Shown: positions 1 to 6,992, counted from the stretch's first letter. The stretch: 13,837 nt of DNA from Candidatus Aphodomonas merdavium (GCA_018715585.1 DVLH01000286.1:1-13837), one strand, 5' to 3'. Program-made: numbers and translations. The notes: generated by a model from the sequence alone, not told the origin.

Positions 1-12
1 ATGATCAGAGCC

Positions 13-92
13 GTAGCATTCATCTCCACAGAGCTTCGATATCCGGTTTAAAGTAGCATTCATCTCCACAGAGCTTCGATATCCGGTTTAAA
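13..92. repeat. Perfect 40-bp tandem direct repeat, two copies
   Basis: Two identical 40-bp units lie head to tail at 13-52 and 53-92, with no spacer between them. Each unit begins GTAGCATTCATCTCC and ends ATCCGGTTTAAA, and contains the 6-bp palindrome GATATC. The bases before 13 and after 92 do not continue the unit. The repeat lies downstream of deoC and overlaps no gene I can support. It could be a short duplication, the edge of a larger repeat array cut by the window, or an assembly artefact. Function is unknown. Confidence 0.9.
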
Positions 93-165
93 AAATGTAC
101 TATGCCTCCCCGGGATCATAAAATCTGTGGCGAATCTGCATTTTTTAGCACCATTTTGTATTTCC
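93..165. other. deoC downstream region, no clear terminator
   Basis: This stretch lies just beyond the deoC stop codon. It contains a CCCGGG palindrome and, read on the minus strand, a run of six T at about 90-95. The possible stem around 102-120 is short and interrupted, so I do not call it a terminator. I see no gene here. Confidence 0.4.
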
Positions 166-822
166 TCATCCGGCTTTGCTTTCAGCAATGATGGTCGCGC
201 CCGCCGAGGTACCAAGGCGCGTGGCGCCAGCATCGATGAGCGCTTTGGCATCCGCGTAGGAACGGATCCCCGCCGAGGCTTTCACCTCCACATTGCCGGT
301 CACATTTGCTTTCATCAGCGCAACGTCGTGCACGTTGGCAGCGCCGCCGGAAAAGCCGGTGCACGTCTTGACAAAATGCGCGCCCGCCTCACAGGAAAGC
401 CGGACCGCACGGACCTTTTCCTCGTCCGTCAGCAGCGCGGTTTCGATGATCACCTTCACCAGGCGGCCCTTGGCAGCCTTGACGACGGCGGCGATTTCAT
501 CGCGCACGTAATCGTCCATCCCGTCCTTGAGCGCGGCAATGTTGATGACCATGTCGAACTCGTCGCAACCGTCCTCGTACGCCTGCTCCGTCTCAAAGAC
601 CTTCGTGGCCGTCTTGTTCTGGCCCAGAGGGAACCCGATCACCGTGCATACCTTCACGTCGGTTCCCGCAAGGAGCTGCTTGGCGAGGGAAACATAATAC
701 GGCTCGATGCACACAGACGCCGTGTCCATCTCAGCCGCTTCCTTGCAAAGCTTTTCAATGGCCTCGCGCTGGGCGGCCGGTTTAAGCTGCGTATGGTCGA
801 CATATTTGGCGATCGGCTTCAT
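166..822 (-). CDS. deoC: Deoxyribose-phosphate aldolase (DeoC/DERA)
   Basis: This class I aldolase of 218 residues cleaves 2-deoxyribose 5-phosphate to acetaldehyde and glyceraldehyde 3-phosphate in cytosolic deoxynucleoside catabolism. The Schiff-base lysine is K152 in the motif KTCTGF. The proton-relay lysine is K181 in KASAGIRS, and the catalytic aspartate is D90 in FDMVIN. Length and motifs fit the Bacillota type. The ATG at 820-822 is chosen because an AGGAGG Shine-Dalgarno lies about 9 bases upstream and the protein then begins MKPIAKYVDHTQLKP, normal for the family; the open frame runs further up but through the promoter. No other deoxynucleoside-pathway gene is in view. The gene follows a HAD phosphatase gene but has its own strong promoter at 904-932, suggesting independent control. 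Confidence 0.97.
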   Translation of the reverse strand: MKPIAKYVDHTQLKPAAQREAIEKLCKEAAEMDTASVCIEPYYVSLAKQLLAGTDVKVCTVIGFPLGQNKTATKVFETEQAYEDGCDEFDMVINIAALKDGMDDYVRDEIAAVVKAAKGRLVKVIIETALLTDEEKVRAVRLSCEAGAHFVKTCTGFSGGAANVHDVALMKANVTGNVEVKASAGIRSYADAKALIDAGATRLGTSAGATIIAESKAG

Positions 823-903
823 GGTAGAGCTCCTCCTTTTGCTGATGCCGCCGTTTTGCCCAAATTGACCGGACTCAGGCGGGATTTTTGATTGTTTATG
901 AAT

Positions 904-932
904 ATTATGGATGGGTTTGCAAACAATGTCAA
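904..932 (-). promoter_or_regulatory. Sigma-A promoter of deoC with palindrome in spacer
   Basis: On the minus strand a perfect -35 TTGACA (927-932) is followed after exactly 17 bases by CATAAT (904-909), a 5/6 match to the -10 consensus. It lies about 80 bases upstream of the deoC start. The -35 overlaps the stop codon of the preceding HAD gene (929-931). The spacer holds the perfect palindrome GTTTGCAAAC (915-924), well placed for a repressor. Confidence 0.8.
915..924. promoter_or_regulatory. Candidate operator (10-bp perfect palindrome)
   Basis: GTTTGCAAAC sits between the -35 and -10 of the deoC promoter. Nested symmetry surrounds it: GATGGGTT (910-917) with AACCCATC (931-938), and ATTGTTT (891-897) with AAACAAT (921-927). 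The central GC recalls LacI-family operators, but it does not fit the CcpA cre consensus as I know it. The regulator is not identified; no candidate repressor is adjacent. Confidence 0.45.
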
Positions 933-1753
933 CCCATCTGAGTATCTTTCTGCGCTGCCAACCAGGCGCCAACGCTCTCCGCCAGGCAGCAGGCGGCTTC
1001 CTTGGCGCGCTGTGTGCCATGCGCCATGGCAACGCCCGTACCCACGGCGCGCAGCATCGGCGCGTCATTATCCCCGTCGCCAAAGGCGACGATTTCCTCC
1101 GGGGCAATGCCTAGCTGCCGCGCCAGCGCCAGCAAGGCGCTCCCCTTGTCCGCTTCGGCGCTCATCACCTCAAAGTTGTTAAACCATGAGCTCGTTACCG
1201 CAACGCCCGCCATTTCCGCACACATCGCCTGCGCGCTAAGAAACGCCTGCTCGTCCGAACCGTCTGCCCGGCGCACGGCGAGCACCTTCAGCACAGGCCC
1301 GCGCAGCGCCCGCTCCAGCCCTGCCTCGTCCTCGCTTGTCTCTACGCCATAGCAGCGCATGCGCTCAAACAGCTCATGCTCATGCGAGCGGGCCAGCGCG
1401 CCCGGCCAAGAATAAGCGATGGCATGGGACGCATAGACGCACGCGCGCAAGCCCATGCTGCGGATAATCTCTACCGCGCCGCGCGCTGCCTCTTCCGGCA
1501 TGCTCCGCATCCACAACGTCTCACCCGTTTCGCCCCACGCCACATGCGCGCCATTGACACCGATGCAATAGCGCAGCGCAAACCCCGCACTTTCAAACAG
1601 CACGCGGCACGACGCCACCGAGCGCCCGCTCACCGCCACAAAAATAGCGCCCTGCGCCACACGTTCGCGCAAAAGCGCCAGCGCATCGCTATGAAAATGC
1701 GTTGCGTCCTTTAGCAGCGTTCCATCCAAATCCGATGCATATAGGCGAATCAT
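929..1753 (-). CDS. Cof-type HAD-IIB family hydrolase (sugar-phosphate phosphatase-like)
   Basis: This 274-residue cytosolic phosphatase has all four HAD motifs. Motif I is DLDGT at 8-12 (nucleophile D8, acid/base D10). Motif II is Ser42 in VSGRS, motif III is K203 in EADKGSAL, and motif IV is GDGDND at 225-230 with Mg-binding acids. The large insert between motifs II and III is the C2B cap of the Cof/YkrA/YidA type. Family members dephosphorylate sugar phosphates, flavin precursors or pyridoxal phosphate, and specificity cannot be read from sequence. The ATG at 1751-1753 follows an AGAGGA about 9 bases upstream. It begins 38 bases after the pseudouridine synthase gene with no terminator between, so they are probably co-transcribed. 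Its stop codon lies inside the deoC -35 box. Confidence 0.93.
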   Translation of the reverse strand: MIRLYASDLDGTLLKDATHFHSDALALLRERVAQGAIFVAVSGRSVASCRVLFESAGFALRYCIGVNGAHVAWGETGETLWMRSMPEEAARGAVEIIRSMGLRACVYASHAIAYSWPGALARSHEHELFERMRCYGVETSEDEAGLERALRGPVLKVLAVRRADGSDEQAFLSAQAMCAEMAGVAVTSSWFNNFEVMSAEADKGSALLALARQLGIAPEEIVAFGDGDNDAPMLRAVGTGVAMAHGTQRAKEAACCLAESVGAWLAAQKDTQMG

Positions 1754-1791
1754 CCGTCATTCCTCTTTCGTATTTCACTGTGATGCAAGTT

Positions 1792-2604
1792 TTAAAACGG
1801 TTCCTGCACTGCAAAGGTCCTGCCGTCCCACAGCGTCAGGCGCACGGCCCAGAGCCTTTGTGTCCGCGCGCCATAGCGCCGGTTGAGCGCCCGGTCACCA
1901 TATTTGTCATCGCCCAGGATCGGATAGCCAATCTCGGCAAGCTGGGCGCGAATCTGATGGGTACGGCCTGTGGCTATTTCCACCTCCAGGCGAGAAAGCT
2001 CCCCTTGCCTCTCCAGCAGGCGGTAACGCGTCTCGATGGGCAGCGCCCCCGGCTGGGGCGTGCTAAAAACATACACGCGCGCCTTTTTAGCGTCCTTGCG
2101 CAAAAAGGCATGCAGCACCGCCTCGTCAGGGGATGGCGTCCCGCGCACGATGCAGCGATATGTTTTATGGATTTTCCTCTGCGCAAACGCAGCCATCGCC
2201 TCGTCCCGCGCGCGCTCGGTCTTTGCCAGCAGCAGCAGGCCGCCCGTCTGCGCGTCCAACCGGTGACAAGCATAGACGGACGCGCCACAGTAGCGCGCGC
2301 AAAGCGTTTCAGCAGAACCAGGACCTTGCGATGGCATGCCCTGCCGCTTGTTGAGCACAAGGTACGCATCGTCCTCAAAGACGATCTGCGCGGCGTTTTC
2401 CGCCTCGCCCGCATAGACGGCGAGCAGGCTTCCGGCAAGCGCGTCCTCCTTCGCCGCCACGCGCCTTCCGTCCAGCTTGACGTCCCGCTGCGCAAATGCC
2501 GCGCGCACCTGGCGTGAAGAAAGGTCCGGAAACAGTGCGTGCACGGCTTGTTCCACCGTCATCGGCGCATCCTGCGCGGGAATGACGGCCTCATAGCGGA
2601 TCAA
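1792..2604 (-). CDS. RluA-family pseudouridine synthase
   Basis: This 270-residue enzyme converts uridine to pseudouridine in rRNA or tRNA. The catalytic aspartate is D117 in HRLDAQTGG (114-122). The family block TGRTHQIRAQL...GYPILGDDKYG follows at 212-236. Residues about 16-60 form an S4-like RNA-binding segment (SSRQVRAAFAQRDVKLDGRRV region). No ATG fits. I chose TTG at 2602-2604 because it overlaps the TGA of the upstream gene (bases TTGA), has a G-rich SD-like GGGGGTGG just before it, and gives the expected N-terminus IRYEAVIPAQDA. An in-frame ATG 14 codons later would cut into the S4 region. The target uridine, and so the choice among RluA, RluC, RluD and YhcT/YlyB-like names, cannot be settled here. 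It is probably translationally coupled to the gene before it. Confidence 0.92.
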   Translation of the reverse strand: MIRYEAVIPAQDAPMTVEQAVHALFPDLSSRQVRAAFAQRDVKLDGRRVAAKEDALAGSLLAVYAGEAENAAQIVFEDDAYLVLNKRQGMPSQGPGSAETLCARYCGASVYACHRLDAQTGGLLLLAKTERARDEAMAAFAQRKIHKTYRCIVRGTPSPDEAVLHAFLRKDAKKARVYVFSTPQPGALPIETRYRLLERQGELSRLEVEIATGRTHQIRAQLAEIGYPILGDDKYGDRALNRRYGARTQRLWAVRLTLWDGRTFAVQEPF

Positions 2605-3680
2605 TGCACCACCCCCGCCACCGCTCCGCCAAGGCTCGGCACTGCCGTCCCTACAGGGGAAAGCCATCCGGGCGTCAGGCGGCACAGCTCCCGCAAGAGG
2701 TTGTCCAGCTCGCGGCCAGGCATCACGCACAGCTTTTCTGACAGCGCCTCGCGCACGCCTGACACAGTCGCTCCCTGCTTGACAAGTAGCCGTAGCTCCT
2801 CCGCCACATCCTCCGCGCTCGTCCCGGGGCGCAGCACGCCACACAGTGCACGCACGAGCTTAGCGTTCAGCCCCGCCTCTTCCGGCAACAGGCCGTTCAT
2901 TGCACCCAGCAGTTGGCCCGAACCGAAACCAGGCACGGCGGCGGGTCCATATGCGCAGAGCATCTCCAGCAATGGCTCCGGCTGCGCCAGCGCTTCGTGC
3001 AGGAGCAACTGGCAGCCTTTCAGTTCCGCCATATCAAACGATGCTTCCAGATGGTTGCGCGCAAGGCGGCGCGCCTGCGGCGTATCCTTCTCGCCGAGCA
3101 CTTCGGCAATAAAGCGCTCCTGTGGCATGCGGCTGTCCAAAAAGCCTGAAAGATACAGCAGCCCGCCAATCATCCCATGATAGACAAACACACGGTTGCG
3201 GCGCTGATGATGCTGCGGGCGCATTAAAAGCGCAGGCAGCGCGTCGCGTAGGCTTTCATCCAACCGCACGCACGGCCGTCCCTCGCGCACGCCGACATCC
3301 GCCCAAAGCCGCAGCCGCAGCGTCAACGCCGCCTCCATCTCCGCAACGGTATCGGCAAACGTGGAGCCGTCCGCAATAAGCATACGCTCCACAAGCATAT
3401 GCTCCTGCGGCGAGAGGCAATCAGCGTCGTCCGCCAACGTTTCCATCACGCCATGGCGGGCCGCCTTGCGTCGTAGCATATCGCCCGGCGCGTTGGAGAC
3501 GCGCACCCATCCCGCCGCGATGAGCGCCTCGAGCGTTTCAATGGGCTGTGTGTCAATGACGCCTGCGCATGGGAGTTCCCGGCCAAACATGGCCAGGCAG
3601 ATCTCCCGACGCGCTTCCTGCATGCGGCTGAGCGTCCTTTCCGCCCAGCTCGCGTCCCGTAAGTCGATGTAACGCTTCAT
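2601..3680 (-). CDS. Hypothetical protein, 359 residues, no family recognised
   Basis: I do not recognise this protein. It is cytosolic by appearance: no signal peptide and no membrane segment. It is rich in leucine, alanine and arginine and mostly helical in pattern. Residues 45-62 (TQPIETLEALIAAGWVRV) look like a helix followed by a strand, as in a winged-helix unit. A His/Arg cluster lies at 157-169, and the last 25 residues are low in complexity (Gly, Ala, Val). The ATG at 3678-3680 is preferred over an upstream ATG 33 codons earlier, because the upstream part covers a consensus promoter; an AGGGA lies about 13 bases before the chosen start, rather far. It is the first gene of a unit with the pseudouridine synthase, whose TTG start overlaps this stop codon. 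A role in RNA modification or its control is possible only by context. Confidence 0.8.
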   Translation of the reverse strand: MKRYIDLRDASWAERTLSRMQEARREICLAMFGRELPCAGVIDTQPIETLEALIAAGWVRVSNAPGDMLRRKAARHGVMETLADDADCLSPQEHMLVERMLIADGSTFADTVAEMEAALTLRLRLWADVGVREGRPCVRLDESLRDALPALLMRPQHHQRRNRVFVYHGMIGGLLYLSGFLDSRMPQERFIAEVLGEKDTPQARRLARNHLEASFDMAELKGCQLLLHEALAQPEPLLEMLCAYGPAAVPGFGSGQLLGAMNGLLPEEAGLNAKLVRALCGVLRPGTSAEDVAEELRLLVKQGATVSGVREALSEKLCVMPGRELDNLLRELCRLTPGWLSPVGTAVPSLGGAVAGVVH

Positions 3681-3735
3681 ATGAAAGTCTAATTCCCTTC
3701 CACGTCGTTCCCACAGCAGGGGGATCGCTCCCCTT

Positions 3736-3763
3736 ATTATACTGGCCGGGCCGGACGTGTCAA
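3736..3763 (-). promoter_or_regulatory. Consensus sigma-A promoter for the hypothetical-rluA-HAD unit
   Basis: On the minus strand -35 TTGACA (3758-3763) and -10 TATAAT (3736-3741) both match consensus 6/6, separated by a 16-base GC-rich spacer. Transcription should begin near 3729, about 50 bases before the ATG at 3680. The predicted start of the transcript contains GGGGA-GCGA-TCCCC (about 3720-3733), a possible short 5' hairpin. Confidence 0.85.
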
Positions 3764-3796
3764 GGAAGTTGCCAGGCATTGACAGCGCCGGCCGCC

Positions 3797-4864
3797 TCAG
3801 GCGCCCGGCAGCAGCGCCTCCACCTGTTCATAACAATGCTCTACGCCATCAAAGTCCATGCAGGGGATATATTCCGCTTCCAACTCATCATGAAGGGCTT
3901 TTGCCCGCGCAAGGGACAGGCAGGCGCTGTGAAGCAGGCGGTCAAACTGCTCCTCATTAAAGCGCATCGCTTCTTGCTCCGCCGCCGTGGGCGCTCTCCC
4001 CCTGGCTTCCTCCAGGTTCAGCGTGCGCTCCGCTTCCTCAGGCAAGGCGTGGTAGCGGTTCTCCGTGGTGATCAACAAATCCATCGCCGGCAGGTAAAGG
4101 TGCTCCACCCGCCGTGGATTCAGCGGGCTATGTAGGGTCTCCACGTCCTGTCCATGCAAAAGCGCTGTATGGCGCAGCAGCGACAGCAGCCGGTTGGACT
4201 CGCCTCCCCAATCCCCGGTAATCCGCCACAGCCGGCGCGCGCCGAACGTCTCCAGGTGATGCAGATAGCCCTCCGGCGTGATCGCAGAGGCAAACATGGA
4301 GCGCGATTTCCCAGGCGCCCCTACCTCTTCCTCTCCCTTCAGCTCCTGCATCCACGGCGACAGCATGCGCATTAGCTTGCCCTCGTCCGCCGTCGCCCGG
4401 CCGATTGCCGCCTCGTCGTCGCGCAGGAGCAGTGCTGCGGCCAGATACCGGTAGGCACGGGCAAAGCAGGCGGAAATCTCCCGGCGCAATGCCATGATGG
4501 TATCCTTACGTTTGCTAAGCGTAGTTTCATCCAAAAAAGCGCCCAGGTTCACCAAGCTGTCGGCCGCTCCGGGCAAGCGCGGGTCCACAATATGCGGCGC
4601 CGTGCCATCAATAATCGCAAAGCCTGCTTTGCGCGCCACGACGCCGTCGAGCGAATGCGGGTCGGAGGAGCAAATCAAATACTCCACCGCATGCCCGCGT
4701 TCGGCGAGCGCCGCGCCAATGCGCCGCATGAACGTGCTCTTGCCGACCCCCGGCCCGCCCTTGAGGATAATCATGCGCCGCGTCTCTTCTTCCGGCAAAA
4801 TGTGGTCGTAAAAGCTGAAAAATCCCAGCGCCGTGTTGCCGCCGGGAAACAGGTAACGTGCCAT
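3797..4864 (-). CDS. P-loop ATP-binding protein of the PRK06851 type, two homologous halves
   Basis: This 355-residue protein belongs, as I recognise it, to an uncharacterised Clostridia/Bacilli P-loop family that begins LFPGGNT..GF.SFYD. The first half has a full Walker A, GGPGVGKST, at residues 36-44 (K42), then CSSDPHSLDGVV and AIIDGTAPH. The second half repeats the plan from about residue 190 (MFASAITPEGYL, then RRLWRITGD), but its Walker A is degenerate (GDWGGESN at 217-224, Lys replaced by Glu222). One active and one pseudo nucleotide site is the likely state. A kinase or NTPase role is inferred; the substrate is unknown. The second of two nearby ATGs (4862-4864) is chosen because AGGAGG lies 7 bases before it and almost touches the first ATG. 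No terminator separates it from the next gene, which has its own promoter. Confidence 0.85.
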   Translation of the reverse strand: MARYLFPGGNTALGFFSFYDHILPEEETRRMIILKGGPGVGKSTFMRRIGAALAERGHAVEYLICSSDPHSLDGVVARKAGFAIIDGTAPHIVDPRLPGAADSLVNLGAFLDETTLSKRKDTIMALRREISACFARAYRYLAAALLLRDDEAAIGRATADEGKLMRMLSPWMQELKGEEEVGAPGKSRSMFASAITPEGYLHHLETFGARRLWRITGDWGGESNRLLSLLRHTALLHGQDVETLHSPLNPRRVEHLYLPAMDLLITTENRYHALPEEAERTLNLEEARGRAPTAAEQEAMRFNEEQFDRLLHSACLSLARAKALHDELEAEYIPCMDFDGVEHCYEQVEALLPGA

Positions 4865-5058
4865 AGGCATCCCTCCTTCGCCCGGACTTCATATGATGCA
4901 AAAGTGAAGCAAAGAACCAAAAAGAAAAATTTTTTGTCCGGGAGGTACATTGGGGGATGATAGCCGGGCAGCCTGTGTTCGGTGGCGCATGCAGTGGTGC
5001 CGCCATAGCCCCCTGCCGTTTTGAACAGGCGCCGGTTTGACACGCGTTTTTCCGCATG
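4865..5058 (-). other. Leader/intergenic region upstream of the P-loop gene
   Basis: About 190 bases between the reductase terminator and the P-loop gene contain no gene I can support. I found no convincing promoter: the best pair, TTGGTT with CATCAT 16 bases on (about 4895-4922), matches poorly. An A/T-rich tract lies at 4917-4936. Inverted segments GTCCGGG (4936-4942) and CCCGGAC (4881-4887) could form a stem close to the ribosome-binding site. A promoter must exist here or transcription must pass the upstream terminator. Confidence 0.5.
4871..4877 (-). promoter_or_regulatory. Shine-Dalgarno deciding the P-loop gene start
   Basis: On the minus strand AAGGAGGG stands directly before ATG 4868-4870 and 7 bases before ATG 4862-4864. 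Normal spacing favours the downstream ATG. The purine core can also pair with CCTCC at 4941-4945 further up the leader. Confidence 0.65.
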
Positions 5059-5085
5059 AAAAAACCCCCGGCGAATGCCGGGGGG
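5059..5085 (-). terminator. Rho-independent terminator of the flavin reductase gene
   Basis: On the minus strand a perfect 8-bp stem CCCCCGGC/GCCGGGGG (5065-5072 with 5077-5084) has a 4-base loop and is followed by TTTTTT (5059-5064). It begins about 20 bases after the reductase stop codon. The plus-strand reading lacks a T run, so it works for the minus strand only. Confidence 0.93.
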
Positions 5086-5105
5086 ATGCAAAGGAGTGCG
5101 GCGCG

Positions 5106-6992
5106 TTATTCCTGTTCGGCCGCATTTTCGCCCGCGATGCGGCCAAAGGTAAACGCATCCGCCAGTGCGTTGCCGCCCAAACGGTTGCCCGCGTGGATGC
5201 CGCCGGTGACTTCGCCGGCCGCGTACAGGCCCGGAATTACCTCGCCGTCCACGCTGATGACTTCCGCCTCAGGGTTGATCTCCAAGCCGCCCATCGTGTG
5301 GTGGATCTTCATCACCAGCTGGTCGGCATAGAAGGGCGCCTGCTCAATTTTGACGCCGAGCTGTTTTTTGCCAAACTCGGTGTCAACGCCCGAATCGATG
5401 AAGCTGTTGTACTGATCCACCTCTTCCTTGAGCGCGGTGGGATCAATGCCGATCAACTCCGCAAGCTCTTCGATGGTGTCGGCGCGGTAAATCTGGCCCG
5501 TCTTAACCAGGTTGTCAATGGTTTCCATGCTCATGTTGTCGTTGGTAATTGTCGCGCTGACCGAATCAAAGATGGAATACGCCACTTCCTGTGCCAGCGT
5601 GGCGGCGCACAGCTCGTCGCGCTCGGAATACTCGTTGACATAGCGGCGGCCTTCGCCATTGACGAAGATATAGTTTTCCGCCTGCAAGCGCATGGTCTGT
5701 TTCGGCACCAGCTGAATATAACCCATGCCTACCAGGTTTGCGCCGATCGCTTTGCCCATGATGATGCCGTCGCCCGTGATGCCCTTGGCGTTGTCGGAGG
5801 GAATGTCGCTGGGCAGATCCGGCCAATAGTTGTTGTATTCCACAGCCATTTCCGGGTTTTCACCATAACCGCCGCTCGCCATGACGACGCCTTTGTTCGC
5901 CGTGATCACCAGCTGCGTCCCGTCCGCCTGTTCCGCCTTGATGCCCACGGCGCGGCCGTCCTCCATCATGATCTCATACGCGCGCGTTTCGTAGAGAATC
6001 TGCCCACCGTTCGCTTCGATATAAGCCGCCGGCGCGCTGATTTCCTGCGCATTGTCAAGGGGCGCATGGCCGCGAAGCCACATGCTTCCCGGAGGTGTCG
6101 TCAGGTTTTCGTTGTCAAAGGCAACGCCCAGCGATTCCAGCCACCGCACGGTATCGCCCGCCCCTTCGCAGAAAACGCGGATCAACTCAAGCTTCGGCTC
6201 CACCACTTCGCCGTCCAGGCCGGTACGCTTGCCGCCCAGGTACGTCTGAATCATATGCCACTCGACCGAGTCAAACAGCACGCTCGTGTCTCCCGCAAGG
6301 TACTCTTCAATCTGTCCTTGGAGGGTTACCAGCGTCTCGGCAAACTCGCCGAAATCTTCAGGATTGTATTCCAGCACCTCTTGCAGCGTTTCAACCTGAC
6401 CCGTGCGGCTGGCGTTTTTCGCGGTGATTTCCGGCATCACGGCGTTCATCGCGTAGCCGGAGAGGATGGTATTGCCGCCCAGCTGCGCCATTTTTTCCAC
6501 CAGGATCACGCTGGCGCCTTTGCCTGCCGCAGCCGCACCCGCAGCAAGCCCCGCGCCGCCGCCGCCGACAACGACCACATCCGCTTCCATTGCAACGGTT
6601 TCCGTAGAAACGCTCTTTTCAATCGCAACCGCTTTCAGCGCTTCCACATCGCCGCCCGCCTGCTCCACGCACGCCGCAACGGCATCCAAAACAGCCTGGG
6701 AAGAGTACGTTGCACCCGCAACCGTATCGACCGCCAGCGATTGGTAGGCGACGATTTCCTCCGGCACGCGTTCCAGCGCCACATCGCTCACGCCCGGCGT
6801 TTCATTATGATTTACAATGCGAATGCTTTCAATGGCGCTGTCGCTAAAGACGACCTCAACCTCGACCATGCCGTTGTGGCCCTGGCCTTGCGCCGTATAC
6901 GTTCCCGCGGTGTATGCCGCCTGCGCCAGCGCGGGGCAGAGCGTGCATACGCCAAGGGCGAGCAAAAGGAACAGTGCAACGAGTTTCTTCAT
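5106..6992 (-). CDS. Exported FMN- and FAD-binding reductase (fumarate/urocanate reductase-like flavoprotein)
   Basis: This 628-residue flavoprotein should act outside the membrane. Residues 1-25 form a Sec signal peptide with a probable cut after ALAQA; no lipobox is evident. Residues about 27-112 are an FMN_bind domain with the flavin-transferase motif DTVAGATYSS; Thr95 should carry phosphoester-linked FMN added by ApbE. Residues about 136-625 are an FAD_binding_2 fumarate-reductase-like domain: dinucleotide motif VVGGGGAG (141-148), ribose-binding E166, catalytic-type Arg458 in SERDELCAATL, HHTMGG at 564-569 and R604 in GNRLGGNA. In Shewanella Fcc3 the substrate-binding His365 lies in QxHPT; here the matching stretch is IQLVPK, with Val429. 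The substrate is therefore probably not fumarate; another unsaturated acid is likely. No haem-binding CXXCH is present, so electrons must come from another carrier. The ATG at 6990-6992 has AAGG upstream and begins the signal peptide. It has its own promoter and terminator. Confidence 0.92.
   Translation of the reverse strand: MKKLVALFLLLALGVCTLCPALAQAAYTAGTYTAQGQGHNGMVEVEVVFSDSAIESIRIVNHNETPGVSDVALERVPEEIVAYQSLAVDTVAGATYSSQAVLDAVAACVEQAGGDVEALKAVAIEKSVSTETVAMEADVVVVGGGGAGLAAGAAAAGKGASVILVEKMAQLGGNTILSGYAMNAVMPEITAKNASRTGQVETLQEVLEYNPEDFGEFAETLVTLQGQIEEYLAGDTSVLFDSVEWHMIQTYLGGKRTGLDGEVVEPKLELIRVFCEGAGDTVRWLESLGVAFDNENLTTPPGSMWLRGHAPLDNAQEISAPAAYIEANGGQILYETRAYEIMMEDGRAVGIKAEQADGTQLVITANKGVVMASGGYGENPEMAVEYNNYWPDLPSDIPSDNAKGITGDGIIMGKAIGANLVGMGYIQLVPKQTMRLQAENYIFVNGEGRRYVNEYSERDELCAATLAQEVAYSIFDSVSATITNDNMSMETIDNLVKTGQIYRADTIEELAELIGIDPTALKEEVDQYNSFIDSGVDTEFGKKQLGVKIEQAPFYADQLVMKIHHTMGGLEINPEAEVISVDGEVIPGLYAAGEVTGGIHAGNRLGGNALADAFTFGRIAGENAAEQE

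Noticed and set aside
13..92. CRISPR array
   Set aside because: The two 40-bp units touch with no spacer, and no cas gene is in the window. Only extension to the left could revive this.
90..120. Terminator for deoC
   Set aside because: The possible stem is interrupted, its inner loop would be one base, and the T run is separated from it.
127..891. A 254-codon plus-strand frame, and similar long plus-strand frames opposite the RluA gene, rsgA, prkC and rlmN
   Set aside because: All are antisense to genes with complete family motifs, lack good ribosome-binding sites and have Arg/Ala/Pro/His-biased products.
823..1107. Longer N-terminus for deoC
   Set aside because: The open frame extends about 95 codons upstream, but this covers the deoC promoter and overlaps the HAD gene. 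The family-standard start with a strong ribosome-binding site is at 822.
3764..3796. Terminator between the P-loop gene and the hypothetical gene
   Set aside because: The region is GC-rich with small inverted repeats but has no T run on the minus strand.
4895..4922. Promoter for the P-loop gene (TTGGTT-N16-CATCAT)
   Set aside because: Matches are 3/6 and 4/6. It is too weak to call, though some promoter is expected in this interval.
5037..5042. Plus-strand TTGACA
   Set aside because: No -10 element at a suitable distance and no plus-strand gene follows; the DNA downstream is a terminator for the minus strand.
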